64,000 bases of DNA from Ophiosphaerella korrae (lineage: Eukaryota; Ascomycota; Dothideomycetes; Pleosporales; Phaeosphaeriaceae), in contig JALNQF010000137.1 in NCBI GenBank assembly GCA_028456385.1, forward strand, positions 56,632-120,631, in the 5' to 3' direction. Of the stretch, positions 48,277 through 63,000 are shown one piece after another; the first letter of the stretch is position 1; the number at the start of each line of letters is the position of its first letter. The notes below the pieces were generated by a model. It worked only from the letters and a program-made list of their open reading frames with translations, was not told the origin of the DNA and searched no databases. Both the position numbers and the translations under genes were made by a program.

Positions 48277-51200
48277 CCTTACTAATTTAGTTATTGTAAG
48301 AAGCGAAGCGTAAGTAGCGCGTAGTCTAGCTAACACGATAGTAGAAAGTTTAACTAAAAAAAGAGGTAAAGTACCTCTAAGTAGTTATAAGTTAGACAAT
48401 ATAGTATAGAGAGACGTTAAGAACTATATAAACGACCTAATCTCTAAAAAAGAAGATATAAAGATAGTAATTAACGCCTTAGAAATATAGAACAAAGAAC
48501 TATAAGATTATGCAAAATAGAACAAAGTATAAATTAAAGCTATTATTAAAGAATAAAACTAGATAGAACTAATTATATAACGCCTAGAGATAAGCGCGAC
48601 AAAGAAACTACTAAAGATACTTGTACTTAAGAAGTTTAATAAAACAAGGGAAAAACTAAAACCTTTTATCGCATTAGTATAACTCTAGATAGATGTACAA
48701 GTACTACACTTCGACATAGAAGAAAAGAAAGTAATATATATTAGATTGCACTTTAAAGAAGACGTAATAAGATAGTACGAGCCTTATTAGATAGATTACA
48801 CAACACACTCTCTAATAATATAAAAAGATAAAACTAGAGCTATCTTTAGAAGTTACAAATACTTTACTAAACGAATAAGAGTAGTATTTAGAGATATAGA
48901 TATTACCTAACAAGCTAAAGAGTAACTAGAAAAGCTTATATAGAATTAGAGTATTCTAAAGTACGTATTATAGTTTAAATAACTATTATAAAATATAGAA
49001 TAGAATAAGTTAGCCTTAATATTACGATTTAAACAAGGACTTAACTCTAAAATCTAATACAAGATAATATATATAGAGAAACTATAAACACTAGAAGCTC
49101 TAAAGTAATAGGTAATACAAATTAACAATAATCTTTAAGAATAGAAGAAGAACAAATATAGAGGTTACACCTAGAACTATAATAAGGGAGACCCTATAGT
49201 CCTTAACGCTAACAAGGATAGAAAGAAGAAAAAGAACAAAGACTTTACGTACTTTAACTGTAGTAAACTAGGCTACTATACAAAGAATTGTAGATCTAAG
49301 TTAAAGAAGGATATAGTATGTTATAAATGTAGAAAACTAGGATACTTTACGAAAGACTACAAGAATAAGGACCTAAAGAAAGAAACTTAGTTAAAAACAA
49401 CTAAGAAGAAGAAGGAAGCACTATAAGTATAGGCTAAACCTTAGGAGAAAGTAGCTAGGAGTAAGGAAGTATAATATGTAATGCTCTATTAGACCTTTTG
49501 TTATAACAACAACTACTACATATATCTTTCTAGTAAATAGAGAGTAGTGTAGTTCCTATAGAAGTATAGATATAGAGTAGTAGTAATAAAGGAAGATAGA
49601 ATAAAAGCTTAGCTAAAAAATACAGCCTAAGTAATAGACTTACTAATAGAAGATTTAGAAGGAGAAGAGCCCCTAGTACTATTAATCTAGGCCGATAGAC
49701 TAGCACTAGATAAAGAGACTACTATAGCTCCCTCTAAAGGACTGCAAGGAAGCAAAAGACAAGTTAGTATAAGAGATATAGAATATGCCTAGCTAACGAT
49801 ATATAGTTATAATAGCTATACTATAATAGATATAGAGGAACGAGACAAAGAATAGAAGTTCGTTTAGAAATACTTACTAGTTATAAGTATAGAGGAAGCG
49901 TACAAAGACTAGAAAGAACGTAATCCTAAAGAAATAAAGTTTATGCTATTTTAAGAATAGATAAAGTAACACATAGTTATAGTAGGAAGAATACCTATAT
50001 AAAAAGAATAGTAATACCTTGCAAGAGAGACGTAATAGATTAATAAAGCCTATATACTAAGAGTACTAGTAGTGTACTATATCCTAATAATAGATACACT
50101 TAGTAGAAGCAAATACTAAGAAAGAGATAACAAAATAATAAACCTAAAACATCTAGTATACTTTAAAGTATTATAGATATTATGCCTAGACAAGAATTGT
50201 ATTATATATGGAAACCCTAAAGTAAATAATAACGTATAGCCTACAAGGAGAAGAGGCTATAACTACACGAGAGCAATTATAGTAGAAGATATCTAAGGAT
50301 AAGAAATAACCCTAGAAGATAGATATGTAGTAGTAAGACCTAGCCTAAAATTATCTAAGAAATGCGTCTAAGGAGGACTATAGTACAAATATATATACGA
50401 CGAGTATCTAAAACACGAAGAATATAAACTTAAAGTAAGCCTATAGCTCTAGAAAGATAGACAATTTAATAAATTACTAAAGTAAGAAAGGCTAGAAGGT
50501 ATAAGAGGCCTATATATTACAAAAATAGGTATATACTAAAGAAAGGAAGTACGATTAATAATTAATAGTAGAGCTACGAGAAACTTTATATTAAAAAAGT
50601 TTGTAGAAATATAAGGAATAAAGTATATAACGAAGAAATACCCTCGACAACTAAGCACAATTAAAGGAAAACTATTTTAAGAACTAATACGGTTTAAGAT
50701 AGTACCTTTAACACTAAGGTTAGAAGGACTAGAAATCTAGAACATAGTTATAGATATAACGATAATTAATAATAAACAAGATATAATATTAGGTATGCTA
50801 TAGTTATAAATAACTAACCTACACATTAATTAGAGAATAGGAAAAATTAGTTATAGTAAAACTAATACACTAAAAGCTAACATAAGCACCTATAAAGGAG
50901 AATTCCTAGAAGAATACAAGAAATAGGAAAAGTAGCTTATAGAGCTAGAAGACTACCTTCTAGAACACTAACTATAGGACTTAGTAATAGAACTAGAAGA
51001 AGAAAAGAACGTAAGATAGAGCCTAGTCTACTAAAAAATAGAAGAAGAATCTAAGATTAAACAATTATTTATACAAAATACAATAAAGAAAAGATAGATA
51101 AGAGAATCTAAATCCTTAGTAGTACATAGATTAATATTTGTAGATAAAAAAGGGATAAGTAATAAAAGACCCTACGTAGATTTTAGAAAAACTAACGCAA

Positions 51201-54200
51201 TTATAAACAAGAACTAATACCTACTACTATAAATAGATAAAATACAAGATAAGCTATAAAAAGTAAAGATCTTTACAAAACTAGACATATAAAACGCATA
51301 CTACTAGATTAGAATTAAGAAAGGAGACGAGTAGAAAATAGCGTTTAGAACACAATATAGACTATACAAATACTTAGTTATACTATTTAGTTTAATAAAC
51401 GCACTAGCAGTATTCTAGGAGAGAATTAATATAGTACTAAGGGAATACTTAGATATATTTACATTCGCGTACTTAGACAATATCTTTATATTCTTAGAAA
51501 TAAAGGAAGAACACGTGTAACATATATATAAAGTGCTAAAGAAACTAGTAGAAGCTAAAATGTTTCTTAAGATAAGAAAATGCAAGTTCTATACAAAAGA
51601 AATAGATTTCCTTGGATTTATTATTAAACTAGGAAAAATCAAGATTAACCTAGAAAAGATTAACTTAATTAACAAATAGCTAATACTAAAGAACCTAAAA
51701 GAGGTATAACAATTTTATAGGCTAGCTAACTTTTATAGAAAGTTAATAGTAAGATACTCTAAAGATATAGAACTAATTACAAGACTTATAAAAAAAGATA
51801 TACTATTTAAATAGATAAAAGAATGCAATAAAGTATTTAACAAGATTAAAAAGAAGTTTATAGAAAACCTAGTTATTAGAATATATAACCTAGACTTACT
51901 AGTAATAGTAAAAACAGACGTATCTAACTTAGTCTATAGAATAGCACTAATATAAGAAGACCTAGAGACTAAAAAGGAATACTTAGTTAAATACTTCTCT
52001 AAGAAGATAAAAATAGTAGAACTTAATTACCTAATCTATAACAAAGAGATACTAGTAATCTATAAAGCATTTAAACAATAGAGAGTATACCTACAAGGAG
52101 TAAAGCACTAGACAAAGGTCTATATAAACTACAAGAATCTTATAGGATTTATAATAAACAAAGAATTATTATAACGCTATACAAGATAGTAGGAATACTT
52201 GTTAATATTTAACATAGAAATTATATATACAAAAGAGAAAGACAACTAATTTATAGACGCTCTAAGTAGAAGACTAGACTTATAAGAAGAAGTAAGCGCT
52301 ACTAGCATAGTTCTAGTTAAGAACGAGGAAGGACATTTAGTCCTAAATACACCTAAGATAGCTACAACACTTAAGAGGACAAGCAATAAGCTAAACGAAT
52401 AGATTTAGAAAATAACACAAGAAGCATCTAAAGAAATAGAGAAACTCGAAATCTAAGACGGATTTGCACAAGTATATAGAAGAACATATATTCTAGGAAA
52501 AATTTAAAGGGAATTTATACAATAATTCTATAAATTACTAGTACACAGTTACTAAGGTATTAAGAAAACATTAGACAGACTACTACGAGATTACTATATT
52601 CTAAAAGCAAGATAACTAGTAATAGAGGTACTACGAGACTATATAGAATATTAAAAGAACAAATACAACAGATATGTACTATATAGAATACTACAACTAG
52701 TAAAAGTACTAGAACGACTATAGGGAGTTATTATAATAGACTTTATTACGAAGTTACTTAAGTCTAAAGATCTAATATTAGGAGTTAAATACGACGGAAT
52801 CCTAACAATAGTAGATAAACTTACAAAGTACACATACTTTAGACTATACAAGGAAAAAAGTAGGATAGAGGTTGTAGTACACTAGGTTCTAGAAACCGTA
52901 ATTAGTTAATATAGACTACTAGATAAGATTATTATAGATAGAGATGTACAATTTACATTAAAACTATAGGGAACGATAACAGCGTAATTAGGAATATAAT
53001 ACGTAATGTTTATAGCATATTATCTACAAATAGATAGATAATTAGAACAAATAAATTAGATAGTAGAACAGTACTTAAGATGCTACCTTAACTACAACTA
53101 GAACAACTAGGTATAGCTACTACCTATAGCACAATTAGTATACAACAGCGCAAAGAATATAGTAATAGGAGTATTACTCTTCTTTGCAAACTATAGATTT
53201 AAGCCTAATGTATATTAGACACTATAGAATTAAATATCTTAGTCTCTAAGAGGAGAAAACTTTACTAATAGACTTAGAGATATACACGACTAATTAAGAC
53301 AAGATATAGAATTCCTGTATAATTAAATAGCGAAGTACTACAACAAGAAGTACAAGGAAGGACCCTAATTTAGAGAGAGAGAAAAAGTATAGTTAGTACG
53401 CAAGAATATTAAAAGCAAACGACCTAGTTTAAAATTAGACTACGTTAAGATAGGACTATACAAGATTAAAAGAGAAGTTACACTAGTTATATTTAAACTA
53501 AAACTACTAAATAAAATAAAGATACACCTAACCTTCTATATAGCGCTACTTGAGATAGTACTATAGAACGTAGAACTACTAGTGTACGAAGTAGATACGT
53601 ATAGAGAATAGGAAGAATAAGAAGTTAAGAAAATCTTAGTATACTAGTTCTATAATAGTAGGAACTACTACCTAGTAGAATAGATAGGTATAGACGAGAA
53701 AGGACAACTATAGGAAAAAACATAGGAACTAGAAGATAACCTTAACTACTCTAAGAAATTAGAAGAGTTCTAAAATTAAAACCCTCTAGAACGCCTAGCA
53801 GTAAACTAAGAGAATTGACATTACTAACAATAGATAGAGAGACGATAGGGACGTCTAGCGTAGGACCTGCTACAGCAACACTAAACGCCTTATCTAGATC
53901 TAGCTTAGCTTCTAGAGCTACTAACTACTTAGCTAATTTCTTATTATTTAAGGCCTTTATCTTACAAAGACAAGAGAGATAAGCCTAATTCTTTACTAGC
54001 TTACTCTGCGCAAGCTCCTAGATACGCTTACGCTTAGCTTTAGCCTCTATAATTTAAGATAGTAATTTCTCTTAAGTCTAGTTAATAGCTTTCCCTATTA
54101 TTGTTAAGCTTAGACGTAAGAATAAGCGTAATAAATATATACTTAGAAAGAGAAATACTAGACATATTATAAGAACTACGCATGTTCGCGTAAATATATA

Positions 54201-54453
54201 CCTTGTAAGCCCTACTATTGTTTGCAGAAATAATACAAGGAAGAGACTTAGGGTTTAACTTAGGAGAAGTATAACAAGAATAAGGAAATATTTTAACACT
54301 ATTGCGCAATACACGATTAGTAAGAAGATAGTAACGACGCGTAGATAAAATAGGTATTAGAGAAGATAAAGAACTCTACATTAATAAAGAAACTAGATTA
54401 ATAACTTTAGCCCTAGGATAGATAAACTAAGGTCTACCTAGAGGAAGAGATAG
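48277..54453 (+). pseudogene. Degenerate gag-pol of element E
   Basis: Same order as element 2. The two zinc knuckles at 49253-49360 still keep several Cys codons (N-C-S-K-L-G; V-C-Y-K-C), while the missing Cys and His have become Tyr. RT lies around 51060-51500 with the active site read as Y-L-D-N (tac tta gac aat near 51468), RNase H about 51900-52280, integrase about 52545-53180, chromodomain about 53620-53780, and a further conserved stretch to 54453. Stops are TAA/TAG at Gln/Trp codons. Confidence 0.82.
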
Positions 54454-54883
54454 TGTTATAGGCGTAATAGAAGAAATCGAGATAGAACTAATTAGTCCTA
54501 GTCTAGGCGCTGATAAAGTATAGGACGAGCGGGGTAACAACTTTAATTAGGAAACTACGCATAATTAAGACACTTAGAGTAATCTATAATCTATAGACTC
54601 TTAGTAGTAGTAGATTATAGATTAAGCTAATCTATAATCTATTAATCTTAGCAAATATAGATTATAGATTATAGCAAGTATATAGTTATTAGTAATGCGC
54701 ATTATTAGGATAGTATTAGTAATTCAATCCTTTAACTATAGAATGCTAATACAAGATAGTTACAAAATATCTTCTATTGTTTATAGTTATTATAGATTAC
54801 CCCTAAGCTTTTACTATTACCTCGTAATCTACTAACCCCCTTTAAGATAGGTACCTGTAGTCGACGATAGGAGGCCTATTATA
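54454..54883 (+). repeat. 3' LTR of element E
   Basis: 430 bp, preceded by gaggaagagatag. Confidence 0.88.
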
Positions 54884-57347
54884 TATTTTCTACTAGAATT
54901 ACTCTTGTATAGTCGTAGCCTCTTCTTTTTATAGGCTATACTTTGTTATTTACTTTAGAGTTTCTATATATTATACAATTCTTCTCTAGGTATAATATCT
55001 ATAATACTTCGAAATATACTAGGTGCTTAGGATCTATTATTTTGTTATCCCCTTTCTAGTAGCTATCTATTCTAGGTTTTATATTTATTAGAACGTAGTA
55101 TACTATTAGTATTTGTAGTATATAGGCTTTATTAATCTATTACGTTTTTCTTATAAGGTGCTACTATTCTTTTTATATAGGTATCCTTCCTACTATAACT
55201 ATATATTACTTTATCTATTCTTAAAATAGTATAAACTTTATTTCTTTAGGATTACGTTCTTTCTAGTCTTTATACGCTTCCTCTATACTTATAACTAGTA
55301 AGTATTTCTAAATAAATTTCTATTCTTTGTTTTGTTCTTCTATATCTATTATTATATAGCTATTATAGCTATATATATCTAGCTAGGCGTACTCTATACC
55401 TTTTATACTAACCTATCTTTTACTTTCTTGTAGTCCTTTAGAGGAAGCTATAGTAGTCTCTTTATCTAGTACTAGTCCTTTAGCCTAGATTAATAGAGTC
55501 TAGGGCTTTTCCCTTTCTAAGTCTTCTATTAGTAAGTCTATTATATGTACTATTTCTTCTAGCTATACTTTTGTTCTTTCTTTTGTTACTACTACTTTAT
55601 TTCTTTATAAGAACTATCCTACTCTCTATTTACTAAAAAGATATATATAGTAGTTATCTTTGTAACAAAAGGTCTAATAGAGTATTACGTATTATATTTC
55701 TTTACTCCTAGCTACCTTTTTCTAAGGTTTAGCCTATACTTGTAGTATTTCTTTCTTTTTCTCTATTGTCTTTAACTAAGTTTCCTTATCTTTTTTATAG
55801 TCTTTACTTTTACATTTCTTTATATAGTATCTTAGTTTCCTATATTTATAATATACTATATCTTTTTTCTTCTTTAATTAGTAGTCTTTTGCGTAGTAGC
55901 CTTTCTTACTATAGTTAAAATACGTAAAGTCTTTGTTCTTCTTTTTCTTTCTATCCTTATTTACGTTAAGGATTATAGGGTCTCTAGTGTCCTAGTTTCT
56001 AGTTTAGCTCTTATACTTATTCTTTTTCTATTCTTAAAGGTCGTTATTAATTTAGATTACCTATTGTTTTAGAGCTTCTAGTATCCTAGGTTTCTCTATA
56101 TATATTATTTTGTATTAAATTTTTGCGTTTAGTCCTTATTTAAATTATAATATAAGGGCTAATTTGTTCTATTCTATATTTTAACTTAGTTATTTAAATT
56201 ATAATACGTATTCTAGGATACTCTTGTTTTATATAAGCTTTTTAAGTTTCTCTTTAGCTTGTTAGGTAATATCTATATCCCTAAATACTACTCTTATTTG
56301 TTTAGTAAAGTATTTATAGCTTCTAAAAATAGCTCTAGTTTTGTCCTTTTAGGTTATTAGAGAATACGTTGTATAATCTATCTAGTAGGGCTTATACTAT
56401 CTTATTGCGTCTTCTTTAAAGTATAGTCTAATATATATTACCTTCTTTTCTTCTATATTAAAGTGTAGTACTTGTATATCTATCTAGAGTTGTGCTAACG
56501 CTATAAAAGGTCTTAATTTCTCTCTCGTTTTGTTAAACTTTTTAAGAACGGGTATCTTAGGTAGTTTCTTTGTTATACTTATTTCTAGTTGTTAGGTAAT
56601 TAGCTCTATCTAGTTCTAGCCTTTAATAATAGCTTTAATTTGTACTTTGTTCTATTTTAAGTAATCTTATAGTTCCTTATTCTACGTTTCTAATACTTCG
56701 ATTACTATCTTTATATCTTCTTTGTTGTTAATTAGCTTATTTATGCAATCCTTAATTGTTTCTTATATAGTACTATCTAACTTATAACTACTCCTAGGGG
56801 CTTTACTTATTAAACTTTCTATTATTATATTAGCTAGACTGTGTACTACTTACGCTTTGCTTCTCGCAATAACTAAATTAGCAAGGTATTACTAGCTTAC
56901 TAGGGTCGACTTCCTAATAGCCTAGATATATATTAGTAGATTATAAGTTAATAGTAAAAGTTCGTATTATAATCTATAATAGGCTACGAACAATAGAAGA
57001 TGTTTTGTAACTATCTTAGTATTGTCGCTCGTAGTTAATAATTAAATTACTAATACTATCCTAATAATACATATTACTACTTAACTATATAGTAATAATA
57101 TCTTAGCAGCTTTATTGCTTTGTATTTGCTAAGATCGCGAATTTACAAATTTATTATATAATAGCTTCGCAACTTTGTATTTACTAAGATCGCGAATTTA
57201 TAAATTTATTACGTATTTATATTGTAATTAGCTTCCTAGTTAGACTTATTATTCTATAGGTCGTTACCCTACTTATCTTATGCTTTGTTAGTAGCTAAGT
57301 GTAGACTAATTAGTTCTATCTTAGTTTCTCTTATTACTACTGTAACA
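54884..57347 (-). mobile_element. Element F: 5' part of a Ty3/gypsy element, minus orientation
   Basis: The 5' LTR is at 56887-57347 (461 bp, same class as elements 1 and 4) with gag leftward of it (zinc-knuckle region about 55830-55950). It is cut at 54884 in the protease region. The right flank is taaat; the other end is lost at the junction with element E. Heavily RIP-mutated. Confidence 0.82.
56887..57347 (-). repeat. 5' LTR of element F
   Basis: 461 bp. In plus view it starts TATTACT (from TGTTACT) and ends TGTAACA, with two central units with taagatcgcgaattta cores. Confidence 0.87.
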
Positions 57348-59558
57348 TAAATGTAATTACAAGAAAAGATATCTAAGGTTAGGAAATAATTAGAATACTT
57401 AACAAAGAATATATAGTAATTAGACTAGGCCCTAAACTATTTAAAGAATATATCTAAAGATAACTATAGTATAAATATACCTATAATAAATACCCTAAAT
57501 ATAAAAACTATAAGCGTAAAATAAAGTAATAGCTCTAAAAGAATAGATAATTTAAAGAAAAATATAAGTAAGAAAAGCTAGAAAGTATAAGAGGCCTATA
57601 TATTACAAAAATAGGTATATACTAAGGAAGAAAAGTACAAATAATAATTAATAGTAGAGCTACAAAGAAATTTATATCTAAGAAGCTTATAGAAAGTTAA
57701 AGATTAATATATATAATAAAGAAATACCCTTAATAACTAAGTATAATTAAAAGAAACCTATTTTAGAAACATATAAGGTTTAAAACAATACCCTCTACGC
57801 TAAAGCTAGAAGGATTAGAAATTAAGAATATAGTTATAGATATAACAACAAATAATAATAAACAAGATATAATACTAGGAATACTATAATTATAGATAAC
57901 TAAGCTAAGGATTAATTAGAGAATAAGAAGAATTAGCTACCCTAAAAAAGAAATATTAAAAGCTAACATAATTATATACAAAGGAAAATTCCTAGAAGAA
58001 TATAAGAAATAAGAAAAATAACTTATAGAACCTAATAACTACCTTCTAGACTATTAACTATAAGATTTAGTAATAGACCTAAAAGAAAGAAAGAATATAG
58101 GATAGAGCCTAGTTTATTAAAAAACTAAAGAAAAATTATAGATTAAACGCGTATTTATACAAAATACAATAAAGAAAAGATAGATATAAGAATCTAAATC
58201 CTTAGTAGCTTATAAACTTATATTTATAAATAAAAAAGGAATAGATAATAAAAGACTTTGCGTAGATTTTAGAAAAACTAAAGTAATAATAGATAAGAAC
58301 TAATACCTCTTACTATACGTAGACAAGATACAAGATAGGCTATAGAAAGCCTAAATCTTTACTAAACTAGATATCTAAAATACTTATTACTAGATTAGAA
58401 TTAAAAAAGGTAATAAGTAGAAAATAGTATTTAGAACATAATATAGACTATTTAAATATATAGTTATACTATTTAGATTAATAAATACACTAGTAGTATT
58501 TTAAGAAAGGATTAATATAGTCCTAGGAGAATACCTAGACGTATTTATATTTGTATACGTAGATAATATCCTTATATTCTTAGAAATAGAAGAAGAATAT
58601 ATATAGTATATATATAAAGTACTAGAAAGATTAGTAAAAAGTAAAATATTTCTTAAAATAAGAAAATACAAGTTCTATATAAAAGAAATAGACTTCCTTA
58701 GATTTATTATTAAACTAGGAAAAATACAAATTAATCTAAATAAGATTAAAATAATCTAAGAATAGCTAATACTAAAGAACCTATAAGAAGTACAATAATT
58801 CTATAGATTAGTAAACTTTTATAGAAAACTAATAGTAAGATAGTCTAAAATAATAGAACTACTTATAAAACTTATAAAGAAGGATATACTATTTAAATAG
58901 ACTTAGGAATATAATAAAGTATTTAGTTAGATTAAATAACGTTTTATAGAAAACCTAGTTATTAGAATATATAACCTAGAACTACTAGTAATAGTAAAAA
59001 TAGATATATCTAATTTAGTCTATAGAATAGTACTAATACAAGAAGACTAAACTATAAAACAAGAATATTTAGTTAAATACTTCTCTAAGAAAATAAAGCT
59101 AGTAGAGCTTAACTACCTAATTTATAATAAAGAGATACTAGTAATTTATAAAGTATTTAAATAATAGAGAGTATACTTATAAAGAGTATAATATTAAATA
59201 AAAGTCTATATAGACTATAAAAATCTTATAAGATTTATAATAAATAAAGACTTATTATAATGCTATATAAGATAGTAGGAGTTCTTATTAATATTTAACG
59301 TTAAAGTTATATATATAAAAGGGAAAGATAAATAAGTTATAGATACTCTTAGTAGAAAAATAAACTTATAAGAAGAAGTAAACACTACTAGTATAGTTCT
59401 AATTTAGAATAAAGATAGATATTTAGTCTTAAATATACTAAAAATAGCTATAATACTTAAGAGAAAAAGTAGTAAGCTAGACAAATAGATTTAGAAAGAA
59501 ACAAGAAAAGCCTCTAAAGAAATAGAGAAACTTGAGATCTAAGAAGGCCTAGTATAAG
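57348..59558 (+). mobile_element. Fragment H: protease-RT-RNase H part of a divergent Ty3/gypsy element
   Basis: It aligns by eye with element 2 from about 14270 to 16450: the same landmark order (RT near 58240-58580 with Y-V-D-N, RNase H near 58985-59345) but many extra substitutions, so it is an older or separate lineage. No LTR of its own is present. It is cut on the left by element F and on the right by element G. Confidence 0.75.
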
Positions 59559-60019
59559 TATTATAGCAGTAACAAGGGAAACTAAGATAGAACTAATTAG
59601 TCTACGCTTAGCTACTAACAAAGCATAAGATAAGTAGAGTAACAACCTATAAGATAATAAGTCTAACTAGGAAGCTAATTACAACATAGACACGTAATAA
59701 ATTCGTAAATTCGCGATCTTAGCAAATACAAAGTCGCGAAGCTATTATATAACAAATTCGTAAATTCGCGATCTTAGCAAATATAAAGCAACAAAGCTAC
59801 TAAGATATTATTACTATATAGTTAAGTAGTAATGTGCATTATTAGGATAGTATTAGCAATTTAATTATTAACTACGAGCAATAATACAAAGATAGTTGCA
59901 AAATATCATCTATTATTTATAGCTTATTGTAGATTATAATATAAACTTTTACTATTAACTTGTAATCTACTAATATATATCTAGGCTATTAGGAAGTTAA
60001 CCCTAGTAAGCTAGTAACA
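59559..60019 (+). repeat. 5' LTR of element G
   Basis: 461 bp. The first bases TATTATAGCAG derive from TGTTATAGCAG. Two central units of about 57 bp (59696-59805). Confidence 0.88.
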
Positions 60020-63000
60020 CTTTGCTAATTTAGTTATTGCGAGAAGCAAAGCGTAAGTAGCGCATAGTCTAGCTAATATAATAGTAGAAAGTTTAACAAG
60101 CAAAGCCCCTAGGAGTAGTTATAAGTTAGATAGTACTATATAGGAAACAATTAAGGATTATATAAATAAGCTAATTAACAACAAAGAGGATATAAAGATA
60201 GTAATTAAAGTATTAAAAACGTAGAACAAGGAACTATAAGATTACTTAAAATAGAACAAAGTATAAATTAAAGCTATTATTAAAGGCTAGAACTAGATAG
60301 AGCTAATTACCTAACGACTAAAAATAAGTGCAACGAAGAAACTACCTAAGATACCTATTCTTAAAAAGTTTAATAGAACAAGGGAGAAATTAAGACCCTT
60401 TATAGTGTTAGTACAACTCTAGATAGATATATAAGTACTATACTTTAACATAGAAGAAAAGAAGGTAATATATATTAGACTACACCTTAAAGAAGACGTA
60501 ATAAGATAGTACGAGCCCTACTAGATAGATTACACAACGTATTCTCTAATAACCTAAAAAGACAAAACTAGAGCTATTTTTAGAAGCTATAAATACTTTA
60601 CTAAATAAATAAGAGTAGTATTTAGGGATATAGATATTACCTAATAAGCTAAAGAGAAACTTAAAAGGCTTATACAAAATAAGAGTGTCCTAGAATACGT
60701 ATTATAATTTAAACAACTAAGTTAAAATATAGAATAGAATAAATTAGCCCTTATATTACAATTTAAACAAGGACTAAATGTAAAAATTTAATACGAAATA
60801 ATATACATAGAGAAACCTAGGACACTAGTAGCTCTAAAATAATAAGTAATCTAAATTAATAATAACCTTTAAGAATAGAAAAAGAATAAGTACAGGAGCT
60901 AAACTAGAAACTAGCATACTAGAGACCCTATAATCTTTAACGCAAACAAGGACAGAAAGAGAAAGAAGAACAAAGACTTTACGTATTTTAACTATAGTAA
61001 GAAAGGCTATTACGCGAAAGACTACTAATTAAAGAAGAAAAAGGATATAGTATATTATAAATATAGGAAACTAGGACACTATATAAAGGAATATAAAAGT
61101 AAAGACTATAAAAAAGATAAGGAAACTTAGTTAAAGATAATAGAGAAAAAGAAAGAAACACTATAAGTATAGGCTAAACCTTAAGAAAAGGTAGCTAGGA
61201 GTAAAGAAATATAATACGTAATACTCTATTAAACCTTTTATTACAAAGACAACTACTATATATATCTTTCTAGTAAATAGAGAGTAAGATAGTTCTTATA
61301 AAGAAATAGAGTAGTAGTAACAAAAGAAAAAACAAAAATATAGCTAGAAGAAACAGCGTATATAATAGACCTACTAATAGAAGACTTAGAAAGGGAAGAG
61401 CCCTAGACCCTATCAATCTAGGCTAAAGGACTAGTACTAGATAAAGAAACTACTATAGCTTCCTCTAAAAGACTATAAGAAAGTAAAAGATAGGTTAGTA
61501 TAAGAGATATAGAGCACGCCTAGCTAGATATATATAGCTATAATAGCTATACGACAATAGATATAGAGGAACAAAATAAAGAATAGAAATTTGTTTAGAA
61601 ATACTTACTAGTTATAAGTATAGAGGAAGCGTATAAAGACTAGAAAGAATATAATCTTAAAGAAATAAAGTTTATACTATTTTAAGAATAGATAAAGTAA
61701 TATATAGTTATAGTAAAAAGGATACCTATATAAAAGGAATAGTAGTACCTTGTAAGAAAAACGCAATAGATTAACAAAGCCTATACACTACAAATACTAA
61801 TAGTATACTATGTTCTAATAAATACAAAACCTAGAATAGATAGCTACTAGAAAGGGGATAATAAAATAATAGATCCTAAGCACCTAGTATATTTTAAAGT
61901 ATTATAAATATTATACCTAGAGAAGAATTATATAATATATAGAAACCCTAAAGTAAATAACAAAGTATAGCCTATAAGAAGAAGAGGCTACAACTATATA
62001 AGAGTAATTCTAGTAGAAGATATCTAAGGATAGGAAATAATACTAGAAGAAGGTTACGTAGTAATAAGGCCTAGACTAAAACTACCTAGGAAATATATCT
62101 AAGGAAGACTATAGTATAAATATAAGTACAATAAATATTTAAAATATAAAGAATATAAACTTAAGATAAGGCTATAGCCCTAGGAAGATAGATAATTTAC
62201 AAAAATACTAAAGTAAGAAAGACTAGAAGGTATAAGAGGCTTATATATTACAAAGATAGGTACTTATTAAGAAAAGAAAGTATAATTAATAATTAATAGT
62301 AGAGCTACAAAGAACTTTATATTAAAGAAGTTTATAGAAAACTAAGGAATAACTTATACTACAACGAAGTACCCTTAATAACTAAGTATAATTAAAGGAA
62401 AACTATTCTAGGAACCTATAAGGTTCGAGACAACACCCTCTATACTAGAACTAGAAGGGATAATAATTAAGAATATAGTTATAGATATAACAACAATTAA
62501 TAACAAACAAGATATAATACTAGGAATGCTATAGTTATAAATAACTAACCTAAGAATTAATTAGAGAATAAGGAAAATTAGCTACTCTAAGAAAGAAATA
62601 TTAAAAGCTAACATAGCTATATACAAAGGAGAATTCCTAGAAGAATATAAGAAATAGGAAAAATAGCTTATAGAACCTAAAGATTACCTTCTAGAATATT
62701 AACTATAGGATTTAGCGATAGATCTAAAGGAAGATAAAGACGTAAGATAGAGCCTAGTTTATAGAAAAATAGAAGAAAAATCTAAGATTAAACAAACGTT
62801 TATTAAAAACGTACTAAAGAAAAGATAGATATAAGAATCTAAGTTCTTAGTAGTATATAGACTTATATTTATAGATAAAAAAGGAATAAGTAATAAAAGA
62901 CCTTACGTAGACTTTAGAAAAACTAATATAATTATAAATAAGAACTAATATCCCTTACTACAAATAGACGTAATACAAGATAGACTATAGAAAGCAAGAA

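Larger units (their letters stand above)
47847..54883 (+). mobile_element. Element E: full-length divergent Ty3/gypsy element with mismatched flanks
   Basis: 7,037 bp with 430-bp LTRs (47847-48276, 54454-54883). The left flank gtagg and right flank tattt differ, so no target duplication is present. The left neighbour is the unassigned LTR element and the right neighbour is element F. It diverges from elements 2 and 3 by many ordinary substitutions in addition to RIP, so it is a separate lineage. Confidence 0.88.

Noticed and set aside
52651..52851. Minus-strand 66-codon frame
   Set aside because: Antisense of the integrase core of element E.
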